Assembly: GCA_002726205.1 (NCBI GenBank)
Contig: PBSL01000056.1
Coordinates: 1-64,000 of the forward strand
Reading direction: 5' to 3'
Origin: Planctomycetaceae bacterium
Lineage (GTDB): Bacteria; Planctomycetota; Planctomycetia; Planctomycetales; Planctomycetaceae
Length of the DNA: 64,000 nt
Notes under the pieces: model-generated
The model's input: the letters and a program-made list of their open reading frames with translations, nothing else
Told to the model about the DNA's origin: nothing
The model's database searches: none
Shown here: positions 35,607-43,880 of the stretch, in pieces
Layout: the number at the start of each line of letters is the position of its first letter
Position numbering within the stretch: the stretch's first letter is position 1
Translations under genes and position numbers: made by a program

Positions 35607-36541
35607 ATTCGCTGGGACCGGTTTCTCCCGACTTCAATACCGCCTCGGTCGCACTGCCGCAACGGCGCGTGTTGTCGACCCGGCTGGTCGATTACGCCCA
35701 GCTCGCCAAGCCGCGAATTGCGGTCATGGCCCTGGTCACCGTGGTGGTTGGTTACACGCTTGCCGCCGGTGACGGCTGGCAGTGGCTCCGACTGGTCAAT
35801 GCCCTGGTCGGAATCGGGCTGGCCGCGGTCGCCTCGGGCGCCCTGAACCAGTACCTCGAACGTCATTCCGACCGGCTGATGTCGCGGACCGCCGATCGGC
35901 CCCTGCCGGCAGATCGGCTGGCAGCCACCGAGGTCGGGCTGGTCGGGCTGGTGTCGGCCATCGCCGGCCTGACCTGGCTTGTCGTGCTGGTCAACCCGGC
36001 CACGGCAATCGCGACCGCCGTCACGCTGGTGCTCTACCTGGCCGTCTACACCCCACTCAAACAACACTCGTCACTGGCCACCGCCGTCGGTGCGATCCCC
36101 GGAGCGCTGCCACCGGTGCTGGGATGGCTGGCCGCTGGCGGCACGCTTGACGCCGGGGCCCTGGCACTGTTTGGCATCCTCTTTCTCTGGCAGTTTCCTC
36201 ACTTCCTGGCCATCGCCTGGCTCTACCGCGACGATTACGCGGCCGCCGGGATGAAAATGCTGCCACGGGCGGCACGGCGGCCTGGACTGACCGGGATGCT
36301 TGGCGTCATCTACACCCTGGCCCTGATCGTCGTCTCGTCCTGGCCCAGCCAACTGGGCCTGGCCGGTGACGGTTACCTGGTCGCGGCATTCGTGCTGGGT
36401 GCCGGTTACCTCGTGGCCGCCCTCCGGTTCCAGTTTGCCGAGTCGGACCGGACGGCCCGGGGCGTACTCTACACCAGCCTTGTCTACCTTCCCCTGCTCC
36501 TGGGCGCCCTGACCTGGGATCACCTCCAGATGTTGCGCTGA
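35603..36541 (+). CDS. ctaB: Protohaem IX farnesyltransferase (haem O synthase)
   Basis: UbiA-family membrane prenyltransferase making haem O from haem B and farnesyl diphosphate. The 312-residue protein has about nine helices. The first aspartate-rich motif reads [21 protein letters not shown], where the usual first Asp of NxxxDxxxD is Glu. The second loop has [27 protein letters not shown] near the start is the standard CyoE/CtaB opening. The start ATGA overlaps the ctaA stop, and coxC follows 19 bases later. Confidence 0.94.
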   Translation: MNSLGPVSPDFNTASVALPQRRVLSTRLVDYAQLAKPRIAVMALVTVVVGYTLAAGDGWQWLRLVNALVGIGLAAVASGALNQYLERHSDRLMSRTADRPLPADRLAATEVGLVGLVSAIAGLTWLVVLVNPATAIATAVTLVLYLAVYTPLKQHSSLATAVGAIPGALPPVLGWLAAGGTLDAGALALFGILFLWQFPHFLAIAWLYRDDYAAAGMKMLPRAARRPGLTGMLGVIYTLALIVVSSWPSQLGLAGDGYLVAAFVLGAGYLVAALRFQFAESDRTARGVLYTSLVYLPLLLGALTWDHLQMLR

Positions 36542-36560
36542 AGCGCCTGGAAAACCACCG

Positions 36561-37484
36561 ATGTCACACACCTCGCACACCACCACCGCCCCGCTGAAGA
36601 TGGGCCTCGCCCTGCCCAACTCCAAGCTCTGCATGTGGCTGTTCCTGGGCACCGAGATCATGTTCTTCACCGCCCTGATCGGAACCTACCTCGTTCTGAG
36701 AATGTCGGCGAGGCTCCCGGGCGGAGAATCGGCGTGGCCGTCCAACGACATGACCCACATCATCACCTGGGCCGGCGCGCTCAATACGTTCGTCCTGATC
36801 GGGTCCAGTTACCTGGTCGTGCGGTCCCACGAGCGGTTGGGACGCGGCGAATTCCAGAAGGGCCTCAACGACCTGTGTCTTGTCTTTCTGTGTGCCGTGC
36901 TGTTCCTGGGCATCAAGGGCGTGGAGTATCACGGCAAGTGGGTCCGCGACATCCTGCCGGGACGAATCGCCGAGACTCCCCAGGCGGCCGTGCAAAAGGC
37001 CGTCAGACAAATCGGCCTGGCCGCCGCCGCCGACCCGACGTTGGCCGGGGTCCACCTGGGATTGGAGAACCGGCTGCGAGACGAAAAGCTGAGCCTCGAG
37101 CAGATGGAAACCGAGCTCGAGCAGTTGGTCCGGCACGAAGGCTATGGTGCCCTGGTACAACAGCAGGTTTCGATGGCCACGATTTTCAAGGACCGTACCC
37201 GGGATGAGAACGACGAGCTGGTGCCACTTTCCCAGGATCACCACGCCGCCTACTACATTCCCTACGGCAACATCTTCGCATCGTGCTACTTCACGATGAC
37301 CGGTTTCCATGCGATCCACGTGATCGTCGGCATGATCATCTTCTTCTTCCCGATCAAGAAGGGGCTGATGAAAGGCCTCGAGCATGGGGATGCACAGTAC
37401 GTTGAAAATGCCGGCCTGTACTGGCACTTTGTCGACCTGGTCTGGATCTTCCTGTTCCCGCTGATCTATATCGTCAAGTTCTGA
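36561..37484 (+). CDS. coxC: Cytochrome c oxidase subunit III with inserted hydrophilic domain
   Basis: A 307-residue subunit III. The core matches are [30 protein letters not shown] with the conserved lipid-side glutamate, [17 protein letters not shown] and [19 protein letters not shown]. Between the EYHGKW helix and the following [13 protein letters not shown] helix there is an insert of about 90 mostly polar, helical residues (about 130-225), longer than in common CoxC proteins. The insert probably projects into the aqueous phase and could contact partner proteins of the large complex. It is followed by the subunit IV gene after 34 bases. Confidence 0.94.
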   Translation: MSHTSHTTTAPLKMGLALPNSKLCMWLFLGTEIMFFTALIGTYLVLRMSARLPGGESAWPSNDMTHIITWAGALNTFVLIGSSYLVVRSHERLGRGEFQKGLNDLCLVFLCAVLFLGIKGVEYHGKWVRDILPGRIAETPQAAVQKAVRQIGLAAAADPTLAGVHLGLENRLRDEKLSLEQMETELEQLVRHEGYGALVQQQVSMATIFKDRTRDENDELVPLSQDHHAAYYIPYGNIFASCYFTMTGFHAIHVIVGMIIFFFPIKKGLMKGLEHGDAQYVENAGLYWHFVDLVWIFLFPLIYIVKF

Positions 37485-37518
37485 TCGACCGCGCAGCAAC
37501 CAACCCGGAGCCGGCCTC

Positions 37519-37932
37519 ATGGCTGACGAACACACCCCCGGACATGACGAACACTCGCACGACGCCATCTTCCTGAAGGTGTTCCTGGTGCTGTGCGGTT
37601 GTACGGTTCTCTCGTTTGCCGCTGACTTCCTGCCGAATCTGCACGTCGGTGATGGCGTTGTCGGGACGATTGTCCTGGCGATCGCCGTGGCGAAGGCCCT
37701 GTGCGTGATGCTGTTCTTCATGCACCTGAAGTGGGAACAGAACTGGAAGTTCGTCGTACTGGCTCCCACGGTGATCCTCTCGGTCGGACTTTGCCTGGCC
37801 CTGGTCCCCGATATCGGCTTGCACTATTACAGCGTGCAATCGACCGAGACCAGGGAGGCGGCAACAGCTGCAGCTGCGGCTTCGGCTGCGGCACACGCGG
37901 ACAACGGGCAAGCCGAGAAAGACGGTCGCTGA
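37519..37932 (+). CDS. Cytochrome c oxidase subunit IV-like protein
   Basis: A 137-residue membrane protein of the prokaryotic subunit IV (CoxD-like) group, an accessory subunit of haem-copper oxidases. A His/Asp/Glu-rich N-terminus (residues 1-17) is followed by three hydrophobic helices, the second carrying AKALCVMLFFMHLKWEQNWK, the family hallmark. The C-terminus is an Ala-rich tail (TAAAAASAAAHAD). It stands between coxC and a DUF420 gene, separated by 34 and 3 bases. Confidence 0.85.
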   Translation: MADEHTPGHDEHSHDAIFLKVFLVLCGCTVLSFAADFLPNLHVGDGVVGTIVLAIAVAKALCVMLFFMHLKWEQNWKFVVLAPTVILSVGLCLALVPDIGLHYYSVQSTETREAATAAAAASAAAHADNGQAEKDGR

Positions 37933-37935
37933 CCG

Positions 37936-38382
37936 ATGCCTGCCTGGGTCGCCTCGCTTCCGGCAGTCAACGCCGGCCTCAACGGTCTGGCCCTGTTGTT
38001 GCTGCTTGGCGGTTGGGTCCTGGTCCGCCGTGGTCATCATGACGCGCACAGGCGAACCATGCTTCTTGCGTTCGCCACCTCGGTTCTCTTCCTGGTCTGT
38101 TACCTGGGTCACCACGCCGCGCGGTATCACTACATCGGCGACGGACACGTGCGGTTTGCAGGAACCGGAACGATCCGGACCGTCTATCTTGCGATCCTGG
38201 CCAGCCATGTTGTGCTGGCGGCCGCGGTGCCGGTGCTGGCAATCGTGACGATCCGACGCGGGCTGCGACAGGATTGGGAAAACCATCGCAGGATCGCGAA
38301 GATCACCTTTCCGGTCTGGCTGTACGTTTCGCTGACCGGCGTTATCATCTACGTGATGCTCTTTCACTGGAACGTCGGCTGA
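37936..38382 (+). CDS. DUF420 family membrane protein (CtaM-like)
   Basis: A 148-residue protein with four hydrophobic helices. Conserved histidines are visible at HDAHRRTMLLAF, YLGHHAARYHY, LASHVVLAA and NHRRIAKITFPVWLYVSLTGVIIYVML. This matches DUF420; a staphylococcal member (CtaM) is needed for maturation of an aa3 oxidase, so an assembly or haem-handling role is likely here too. It begins 3 bases after the subunit IV gene stop and is clearly part of the operon. Confidence 0.85.
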   Translation: MPAWVASLPAVNAGLNGLALLLLLGGWVLVRRGHHDAHRRTMLLAFATSVLFLVCYLGHHAARYHYIGDGHVRFAGTGTIRTVYLAILASHVVLAAAVPVLAIVTIRRGLRQDWENHRRIAKITFPVWLYVSLTGVIIYVMLFHWNVG

Positions 38383-38416
38383 CCCAACCGATCGATCAAC
38401 TGATCCGGCCGCTCGA

Positions 38417-38683
38417 ATGCCCTCTCGCCTGCTTGTTTGCCTGGCCCTTGTTTTCGGTACCTGGAGCATGTCTCCGGCGGTGCCGATGGCCCGCGCCTGT
38501 CCGATGTGCAAGGCCGGCCTAGAAGACGACGATGCCAAGCCGCGGGCCTACATGGTCAGCATTCTCTTCATGCTGACGGTCCCCGCCTGCCTGTTCAGTA
38601 GCCTGGGGTACGGACTCTGGCGACTCAACCGGCAGGAATCCGACCGCCTGGAAGCCGCCGGCCAGGACCTCTCGCAACACTAG
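38417..38683 (+). CDS. Small membrane protein with an exported CPMC motif
   Basis: An 88-residue protein: an N-terminal signal-like helix (about 4-22), then ACPMCKAG at about 27-34 and one hydrophobic helix (about 46-66), followed by a short polar tail. The Cys-Pro-Met-Cys pair would face the outside and could bind copper or haem or take part in thiol exchange. It ends the respiratory operon and no further family is recognised. A maturation role in CuA or CuB assembly is inference from location; no Sco-type copper chaperone is seen in the cluster. Confidence 0.7.
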   Translation: MPSRLLVCLALVFGTWSMSPAVPMARACPMCKAGLEDDDAKPRAYMVSILFMLTVPACLFSSLGYGLWRLNRQESDRLEAAGQDLSQH

Positions 38684-38686
38684 GCC

Positions 38687-39109
38687 TCAGGGTTGGTGAT
38701 GCGAGTCGGGATCGGCGTGGCCCTCTTCCCACCCGTCCTCGGCAAATCCCGCGCGGTCGAAGATGCAGTCCATCGCCAGCCACACTGAGCGGGCGTGCCG
38801 GAACATCAGCACTGGCCCGCCGACAAACACGGCCACCAGAGGAAACAGCAGTTGCCGGTTGGAGAATTCCATGCCGAAGTGCAACGCCGGGTACAACAAC
38901 AGCAGCAGCAACCCGGTCCAGGCATAGTTGATGTAGGCCGAACCCAGGAAGTACCCCCGCGCCCGTTCGTACTTCAGGCCACACCCGTCGCAGCACTCGT
39001 GCATCGAAAACCAGCGGCGGGCCTCGTGAAACAACCGGCCATCACCGCAGCGGGGACATCTCAACCGCCAGGCGCGTCCCACGATCGTACTCACCCGTCC
39101 CCGACTCAC
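38687..39109 (-). CDS. DUF983 family zinc-ribbon membrane protein
   Basis: A 140-residue protein of the DUF983 family. A zinc-ribbon-like part carries [11 protein letters not shown] and CCDGCGLKY, and two hydrophobic helices follow (about 58-78 and 85-105), with [17 protein letters not shown] between. DUF983 genes often lie near cytochrome oxidase genes, as this one does: it is convergent with the end of the respiratory operon, 3 bases away. Start GTG at 39109 is inferred from where the family homology begins; a GTG five codons later is possible. Biochemical role unknown. Confidence 0.8.
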   Translation of the reverse strand: MSRGRVSTIVGRAWRLRCPRCGDGRLFHEARRWFSMHECCDGCGLKYERARGYFLGSAYINYAWTGLLLLLLYPALHFGMEFSNRQLLFPLVAVFVGGPVLMFRHARSVWLAMDCIFDRAGFAEDGWEEGHADPDSHHQP

Positions 39110-39122
39110 AACACCGCCCTCG

Positions 39123-39151
39123 TGATCACAACCAGATCCGACTGCTATACT
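39123..39151 (+). promoter_or_regulatory. Possible sigma-70 promoter for the sulfatase gene
   Basis: TATACT at 39146-39151 is a good -10 match. TGATCA at 39123-39128 is a weak -35, with a 17-base spacer. It lies about 65 bases before the sulfatase ATG and within the short gap after the divergent DUF983 start. Confidence 0.4.
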
Positions 39152-39217
39152 CGACGCCGATCCCCGAGTCCATGCTCGACGCGTTCCTTCCGTGCCGCTG
39201 TGAAGAGAGGTTACCAG

Positions 39218-40687
39218 ATGATCGACACCGTCCGTAACGGGTCCGCCGCGATGTTGCTGTGCTGCCTGCTGGGCGTTCCCGCCACCGCCGCAAACCGCAA
39301 CGTCGTCCTGTTTGTCGTCGATGACCAGGGAGACCAGGCCGGCTGCTTCGGCAACAAGCTGATCCGGACACCGTCGCTGGATTCGCTGGCTGCGGCCGGC
39401 ACGCGATTCACCCGGGCCTACTGCACCACGGCCAGTTGCAGCGCCAGTCGCAGCGTGCTGATGACCGGACTCTACAATCACGCCACCGGTCACTACGGAC
39501 ACGCCCATGGTTACAACCATTTCAGCACCTACAGCGGAGTGGCAACGCTGCCGGTGCTGCTGGCCGAGGCCGGTTACCGGACGTGTTCGATCGGCAAGTA
39601 CCACCTGGCCCCCAGGCAGACCTACCATTTCCAGGACTACCGCAACGCCGGTGTCCAGGGAAACCGCAACGCGGTACGAATGGCCAACAACGCCCGCGAG
39701 TGGATTGCCGAGAACGACTCGAAACCGTTCTTCCTTTACTTTTGTACCTCCGACCCGCACCGGGGCGGGGGGCCCGATGGATTCTCCAACTTCAACGACA
39801 CGCCCGATCGTTACCCGGGCGTCACTCCCGTCCGCTACGACCCCGAAAAGATCGTCGTACCTCCCTGGTTACCCGATCAACCCGAAGTCCGACGTGAACT
39901 GGCCGAGTACTACCAGGCCATCTCGAGACTCGACCAGGGTCTTGGCGTCCTCTTGAAAGCACTCAAGGAGACCGGCCACTGGGACGACACGTTGATCGTG
40001 TTTCTTTCCGACAACGGCCCTCCTTTCCCCGGTGCCAAGACCACGCTCTACGAACCCGGCATGAACCTGCCGCTGATCGTCCGCAGCCCGGACCAGAAAA
40101 CCAGCGGAGGAACCACCGATGCACGGGTCAACTGGGCCGACATCACGCCGACGATCCTTGATTTCTGCCGGGTCACACCCCGGCCGCGACCCCCGTTCGG
40201 TCGCGGTCCCAACGGCGAGCCTCCTCGAAAACCGGGGAAACCTCGACCGGTCAGCTTTCACGGCCGTTCGTTTCTCTCCACCCTCGACACGCCGCATCCG
40301 AAGGGATTCGACGAAATTCACGCGTCACACACGTTTCACGAGATCACGATGTACTACCCCATGCGGGTGATCATCTCGGGTCGCTACAAGTACATCTTCA
40401 ACATCGCCCACCAGTTGCCCTACCCGTTCGCCTCGGACCTGTTCGCCTCACCCACCTGGCAGGGAGTACTCCGCCGCAAGGACGTGCTCTTTGGCAAGCG
40501 AACCGTCTACTCGTACCTGCATCGACCACGGCACGAACTCTACGACCTGGTGGCCGATCCCGACGAGATCACCAACATGGCCTATCAACCGGCTCAGCAG
40601 GAACGCCTGAAAGCCCTGCAGGAAAAACTCAAGACCTGGCAACGACGGACCCGGGATCCATGGATCCTCAAGTGGCGGTACGAGTGA
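39218..40687 (+). CDS. Secreted Cys-type sulfatase
   Basis: A 489-residue sulfatase. A signal peptide (about 1-24, ending near TAA) directs export. The metal-binding opening [17 protein letters not shown] is followed by the maturation site Cys74-Ser-Ala-Ser-Arg78 in [11 protein letters not shown]; the cysteine is converted to formylglycine by a sulfatase-maturing enzyme, not encoded in the window. [20 protein letters not shown] gives the second metal site. The substrate, probably a sulfated polysaccharide or glycan given the abundance of such enzymes in Planctomycetota, cannot be named. ATG 39218 follows AGAGAGG by seven bases. Confidence 0.93.
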   Translation: MIDTVRNGSAAMLLCCLLGVPATAANRNVVLFVVDDQGDQAGCFGNKLIRTPSLDSLAAAGTRFTRAYCTTASCSASRSVLMTGLYNHATGHYGHAHGYNHFSTYSGVATLPVLLAEAGYRTCSIGKYHLAPRQTYHFQDYRNAGVQGNRNAVRMANNAREWIAENDSKPFFLYFCTSDPHRGGGPDGFSNFNDTPDRYPGVTPVRYDPEKIVVPPWLPDQPEVRRELAEYYQAISRLDQGLGVLLKALKETGHWDDTLIVFLSDNGPPFPGAKTTLYEPGMNLPLIVRSPDQKTSGGTTDARVNWADITPTILDFCRVTPRPRPPFGRGPNGEPPRKPGKPRPVSFHGRSFLSTLDTPHPKGFDEIHASHTFHEITMYYPMRVIISGRYKYIFNIAHQLPYPFASDLFASPTWQGVLRRKDVLFGKRTVYSYLHRPRHELYDLVADPDEITNMAYQPAQQERLKALQEKLKTWQRRTRDPWILKWRYE

Positions 40688-40706
40688 TCTTGGACCCGAA
40701 CCGGCC

Positions 40707-43016
40707 TCAGCGAAGGTTGAGCGGATCAACATCGATCACCGATTCGACTGACGGGTGCTTCGGCAACCTGTCCGCCGCATCGTTCCAGAGATCCCGGATC
40801 TGGCCGAACTCGGCGGAGGCCAGTTGCAGGTGGTAGCGGTAGTAGTTCTTGACGCGTGAGATCGGGGCCGGGGCCGGTCCAAGAATTCGAACGGCCGGAG
40901 GGTCGCCCTGCGATTCCCTGAGTATGCCGGCAACGCCGCGAGCCGTCTCGGCAACCGCCGTCTCGTCCGGGCTCCTGAGAATCACCCGGGCCAGGGAACA
41001 GAACGGGGGGGTCTGGGTCGATCGACGGTGAGACAGTTCGTGGGCCACGAACCCGATGTAATCGTGCCCACAGGCCAGGCGAATTGCCGGATCGTCGGGA
41101 CAGGCTGATTGCACCAGGACCCGCCCGCCGCGGTCACTACGGCCGGTCCTCCCGGCAACCTGGGCAATCAGTTGAAACGTCCGTTCAGAAGCCCGGATAT
41201 CGGGTTGATGCAGCATCGTGTCGGCATCGACGACGCCGACGAGCGTGACGTTGGGGAAGTCGAATCCCTTGGCGATCATCTGTGTTCCCAGCAGGATCTG
41301 GGCGTCCCCGTTGCGGAATTCTTCAAGTGCCCGATCGTGGCTGCCGTGTCGCCGCATCGAATCACTGTCCATCCGAAGTACGCGGGCCTCGGGAAACCGC
41401 TTCTGGACCTCCTGTTCGAGTTTCTGTGTACCGATCCCCAGCAGTTTCAGGCCTCGCTGACCGCAACCAGGACATTCCCGGGGTGGTGGCGACTGAAAAT
41501 CACATACGTGACACACGACTGCCTGGCGGTCACGGTGCCAGGTCAGGGTGATGTCGCAGGCATCACAGCGAATTCCCTGGCCACAACCGCGGCACCAGAC
41601 GGCCGGCGAGTGACCTCGCAGGTTCAGGAACAGGATGGCCTGGCCCTTGTCATCGAGTGCCTGCTGCAGCGCGGTTTCGAGCGCCCGTCCGATCGCCACC
41701 CCGCCCCGGAAGCGACGGTCGTTGCGGGTGTCGACGAGTGAAACCGGGGGCAGCGGACGATCGTCGATGCGGCTGGGCAGCGACAGCAGTTCGTCGGAAC
41801 CTTCCGCCGCCGACACCCAGCTCTCCAGCGACGGTGTCGCCGATCCCAGGATCAGTGGCACATCCGCCAGCTCGGCTCGTCGTCGGGCCACGCCCCGGGC
41901 ATGGTATCTCGGAACACTCTCCTGCTTGAACGTCGTCTCGTGCTCCTCGTCGATCACGACCAGTCCCAGGTGGGGTGCCGGCGCAAAAATCGCACTGCGA
42001 GCACCGACGATCACCTGCACCTCGCCGCGGGCAATCCGCTGCCAGTGCCAGTGGCGTTCGGCGTCACCCAGGTGACTGTGGAGCACGGCGACCGAGTCGA
42101 ACCGGCTGCGGAAGCGGCGGATCGTCTGGGGTGTCAGGCTGATTTCGGGCACGAGCACGATCGCCTGACGGCCGTAACCGACCACCTCGCGAATCGCCTG
42201 AATATAGACCTCGGTCTTGCCGCTGCCGGTCACCCCGTGCAGCAGGATCGTCTGATGCCGTTTCTGGCGAAGGTGTTCGACGATCGAATCGAGTGCGCGT
42301 TGCTGGTCGTCGTTGAGAACCAGGTCGTCCTCGCGAACAGGATCAGCCGTTCCATCGATCTCGGCCGGATCGATCCTGCGTTGGACGACCTCGAGCAGCC
42401 CCTTCTTCTGCAACCCTTCGACCGGCGTCTTGCCGCACTCGGCCACGCGGGTCAGTTCCTCGATCCGCAACTCCTTGCCGGCTTCCCGCAACGCGTCGAC
42501 GACCGCCTGTTGTTTCCTGGGCAGCACGGCCTCACCTTGCCTCTGCTCGAAGTCGTCCGGCAGCGAGAAGAAGCGGACCTGTCGGGTTCCGGCCTGCTTC
42601 TTGACACCCGCCGGAACGACACTCTCCAGGACCTGGCCCCAGCCGCACAGGTAGCGGTCGGCAATCCAGCGTGTCAGGTCCAGCATCGCGGCATCGACAA
42701 TCGGATGATCATCAACAATCGAGTCGATCGATTTCAGCCGGCGGATCGACTCGGGAGGGCGTTCCAGCCCGACACAGAACCCGATCGTCTGCTGGTTGCC
42801 ACGCCCGAACGAGACGCGAACACGCTGGCCGGCCACCAGTTGACCTCGCAGAGAGTCCGGTACCAGGTAGTGGTAGGCGGTGTTGAGTGGCCGGTTGAAA
42901 ACCACCTGCGCAGCCACCCGGTCAGCCCGGGAGGCCTCTTCCCAGCGGGCCGCCGGGTCGTCATCGATCCGGTCAGCCGGCAGGTCAAACAGCCGCTGCT
43001 GGCGCGAGCGGGTCAC
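40707..43016 (-). CDS. priA: Primosomal protein N' (replication restart helicase PriA)
   Basis: 3'-to-5' DNA helicase that reloads the replisome at collapsed forks. The 769-residue product has an N-terminal DNA-binding domain (VVFNRPLNTAYHYLVP), Walker A HGVTGSGKTEVY, Walker B VVIDEEHE, LGSATPSLESW, and the zinc-binding cysteine cluster CRGCGQGIRCDACD followed by CHVCD and CPGCG, then the second RecA lobe (GTQMIAKGFDFPNVTLVG, VAGRTGR). GTG at 43016 is chosen, with AAGGAAAGG nine bases upstream; a TTG at 43049 is an alternative. Divergent from nadD. Confidence 0.96.
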   Translation of the reverse strand: MTRSRQQRLFDLPADRIDDDPAARWEEASRADRVAAQVVFNRPLNTAYHYLVPDSLRGQLVAGQRVRVSFGRGNQQTIGFCVGLERPPESIRRLKSIDSIVDDHPIVDAAMLDLTRWIADRYLCGWGQVLESVVPAGVKKQAGTRQVRFFSLPDDFEQRQGEAVLPRKQQAVVDALREAGKELRIEELTRVAECGKTPVEGLQKKGLLEVVQRRIDPAEIDGTADPVREDDLVLNDDQQRALDSIVEHLRQKRHQTILLHGVTGSGKTEVYIQAIREVVGYGRQAIVLVPEISLTPQTIRRFRSRFDSVAVLHSHLGDAERHWHWQRIARGEVQVIVGARSAIFAPAPHLGLVVIDEEHETTFKQESVPRYHARGVARRRAELADVPLILGSATPSLESWVSAAEGSDELLSLPSRIDDRPLPPVSLVDTRNDRRFRGGVAIGRALETALQQALDDKGQAILFLNLRGHSPAVWCRGCGQGIRCDACDITLTWHRDRQAVVCHVCDFQSPPPRECPGCGQRGLKLLGIGTQKLEQEVQKRFPEARVLRMDSDSMRRHGSHDRALEEFRNGDAQILLGTQMIAKGFDFPNVTLVGVVDADTMLHQPDIRASERTFQLIAQVAGRTGRSDRGGRVLVQSACPDDPAIRLACGHDYIGFVAHELSHRRSTQTPPFCSLARVILRSPDETAVAETARGVAGILRESQGDPPAVRILGPAPAPISRVKNYYRYHLQLASAEFGQIRDLWNDAADRLPKHPSVESVIDVDPLNLR

Positions 43017-43096
43017 GATGGGGTGCCTTTCCTTCCGAGCGTATGGCAACAGCGATAGGATTCTAGCAGCTTGTTACTCGACAACCACTTGGGACC

Positions 43097-43714
43097 ATGG
43101 CAATGCGACTGGGAGTTTTCGGGGGCACATTCAACCCCGTACACCTCGGGCATCTGGTGCTGGCACGCGAATGCCGCGACCAGCTCGGACTCGACGAGGT
43201 CTGGCTGGTTCCCTGTGGAACCCCGCCTCACAAGAAACCCGCAGACCTCGCCGACCCGCTGGCTCGCAAGGAGATGTTGCTGCTGGCCACCGCAGGCGAT
43301 CCGTCGCTGGTTGTCAGCGATATCGAGATCCAGCGACCGGGAGTCTCATACACCGTCGACACACTCGAGACGATCGCGGCCGGGGATCCGGATCGGGAGT
43401 TGTTTCTGCTGCTGGGTGCCGACGCGGTCGATGATCTGGTCAACTGGCATCGACCCGAGCGGATCTGTGAGCTGGCAACACTGGTCGCAGTCAACCGGGG
43501 TGAGAAGGCCTCGATCACCGCTCTGCCGGGTGCCCGGGTCGAGGCCGTGACCATCCCCGGCATCGCGTTGTCCTCGAGCGATCTCAGGCAGAGGATCCTC
43601 GCAGGTCGCAGCCTGAGGTACCTGATGCCTCGCGCGGTCGAAATCTACCTTCAAGAACACGACGTCTATGCCGGCGATGATCCCACCCCGCACCGACCGG
43701 ACGATATTTCTTGA
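43097..43714 (+). CDS. nadD: Nicotinate-nucleotide adenylyltransferase
   Basis: Adenylates nicotinate mononucleotide to deamido-NAD in NAD synthesis. The 205-residue protein has the nucleotidyltransferase opening GVFGGTFNPVHLGHL with the HxGH motif, the GTPPHKK loop, FLLLGADAVDDLVNWHRP and the LSSSDLRQRI motif, which corresponds to the usual ISSTxIR. The C-terminus extends about 15 residues past the final helix. Two Met codons lie close (43097 and 43103). It stands alone between priA (divergent) and the NfeD-like gene. Confidence 0.95.
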   Translation: MAMRLGVFGGTFNPVHLGHLVLARECRDQLGLDEVWLVPCGTPPHKKPADLADPLARKEMLLLATAGDPSLVVSDIEIQRPGVSYTVDTLETIAAGDPDRELFLLLGADAVDDLVNWHRPERICELATLVAVNRGEKASITALPGARVEAVTIPGIALSSSDLRQRILAGRSLRYLMPRAVEIYLQEHDVYAGDDPTPHRPDDIS

Positions 43715-43814
43715 AACTGATCAAAGTGGGAACAAGATCCTCGGCCCGTCAGCGAAGAACATGGGACGTTTTGCCCAGACGATGAAGAGGTGACGAAACG
43801 GCGAGAGACGGAAT

Positions 43815-43844
43815 TTGACCGACCTTTTCTCGACTCCGTATACT
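43815..43844 (+). promoter_or_regulatory. Predicted sigma-70 promoter for the NfeD-like gene
   Basis: TTGACC (43815-43820) and TATACT (43839-43844) are separated by 18 bases. Each hexamer matches the consensus at five positions. The expected transcription start near 43851 is about 30 bases before the ATG at 43881. Confidence 0.6.
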
Positions 43845-43880
43845 CGATGATGTCTTGACGCACCCTGGTGAGTGACACCG

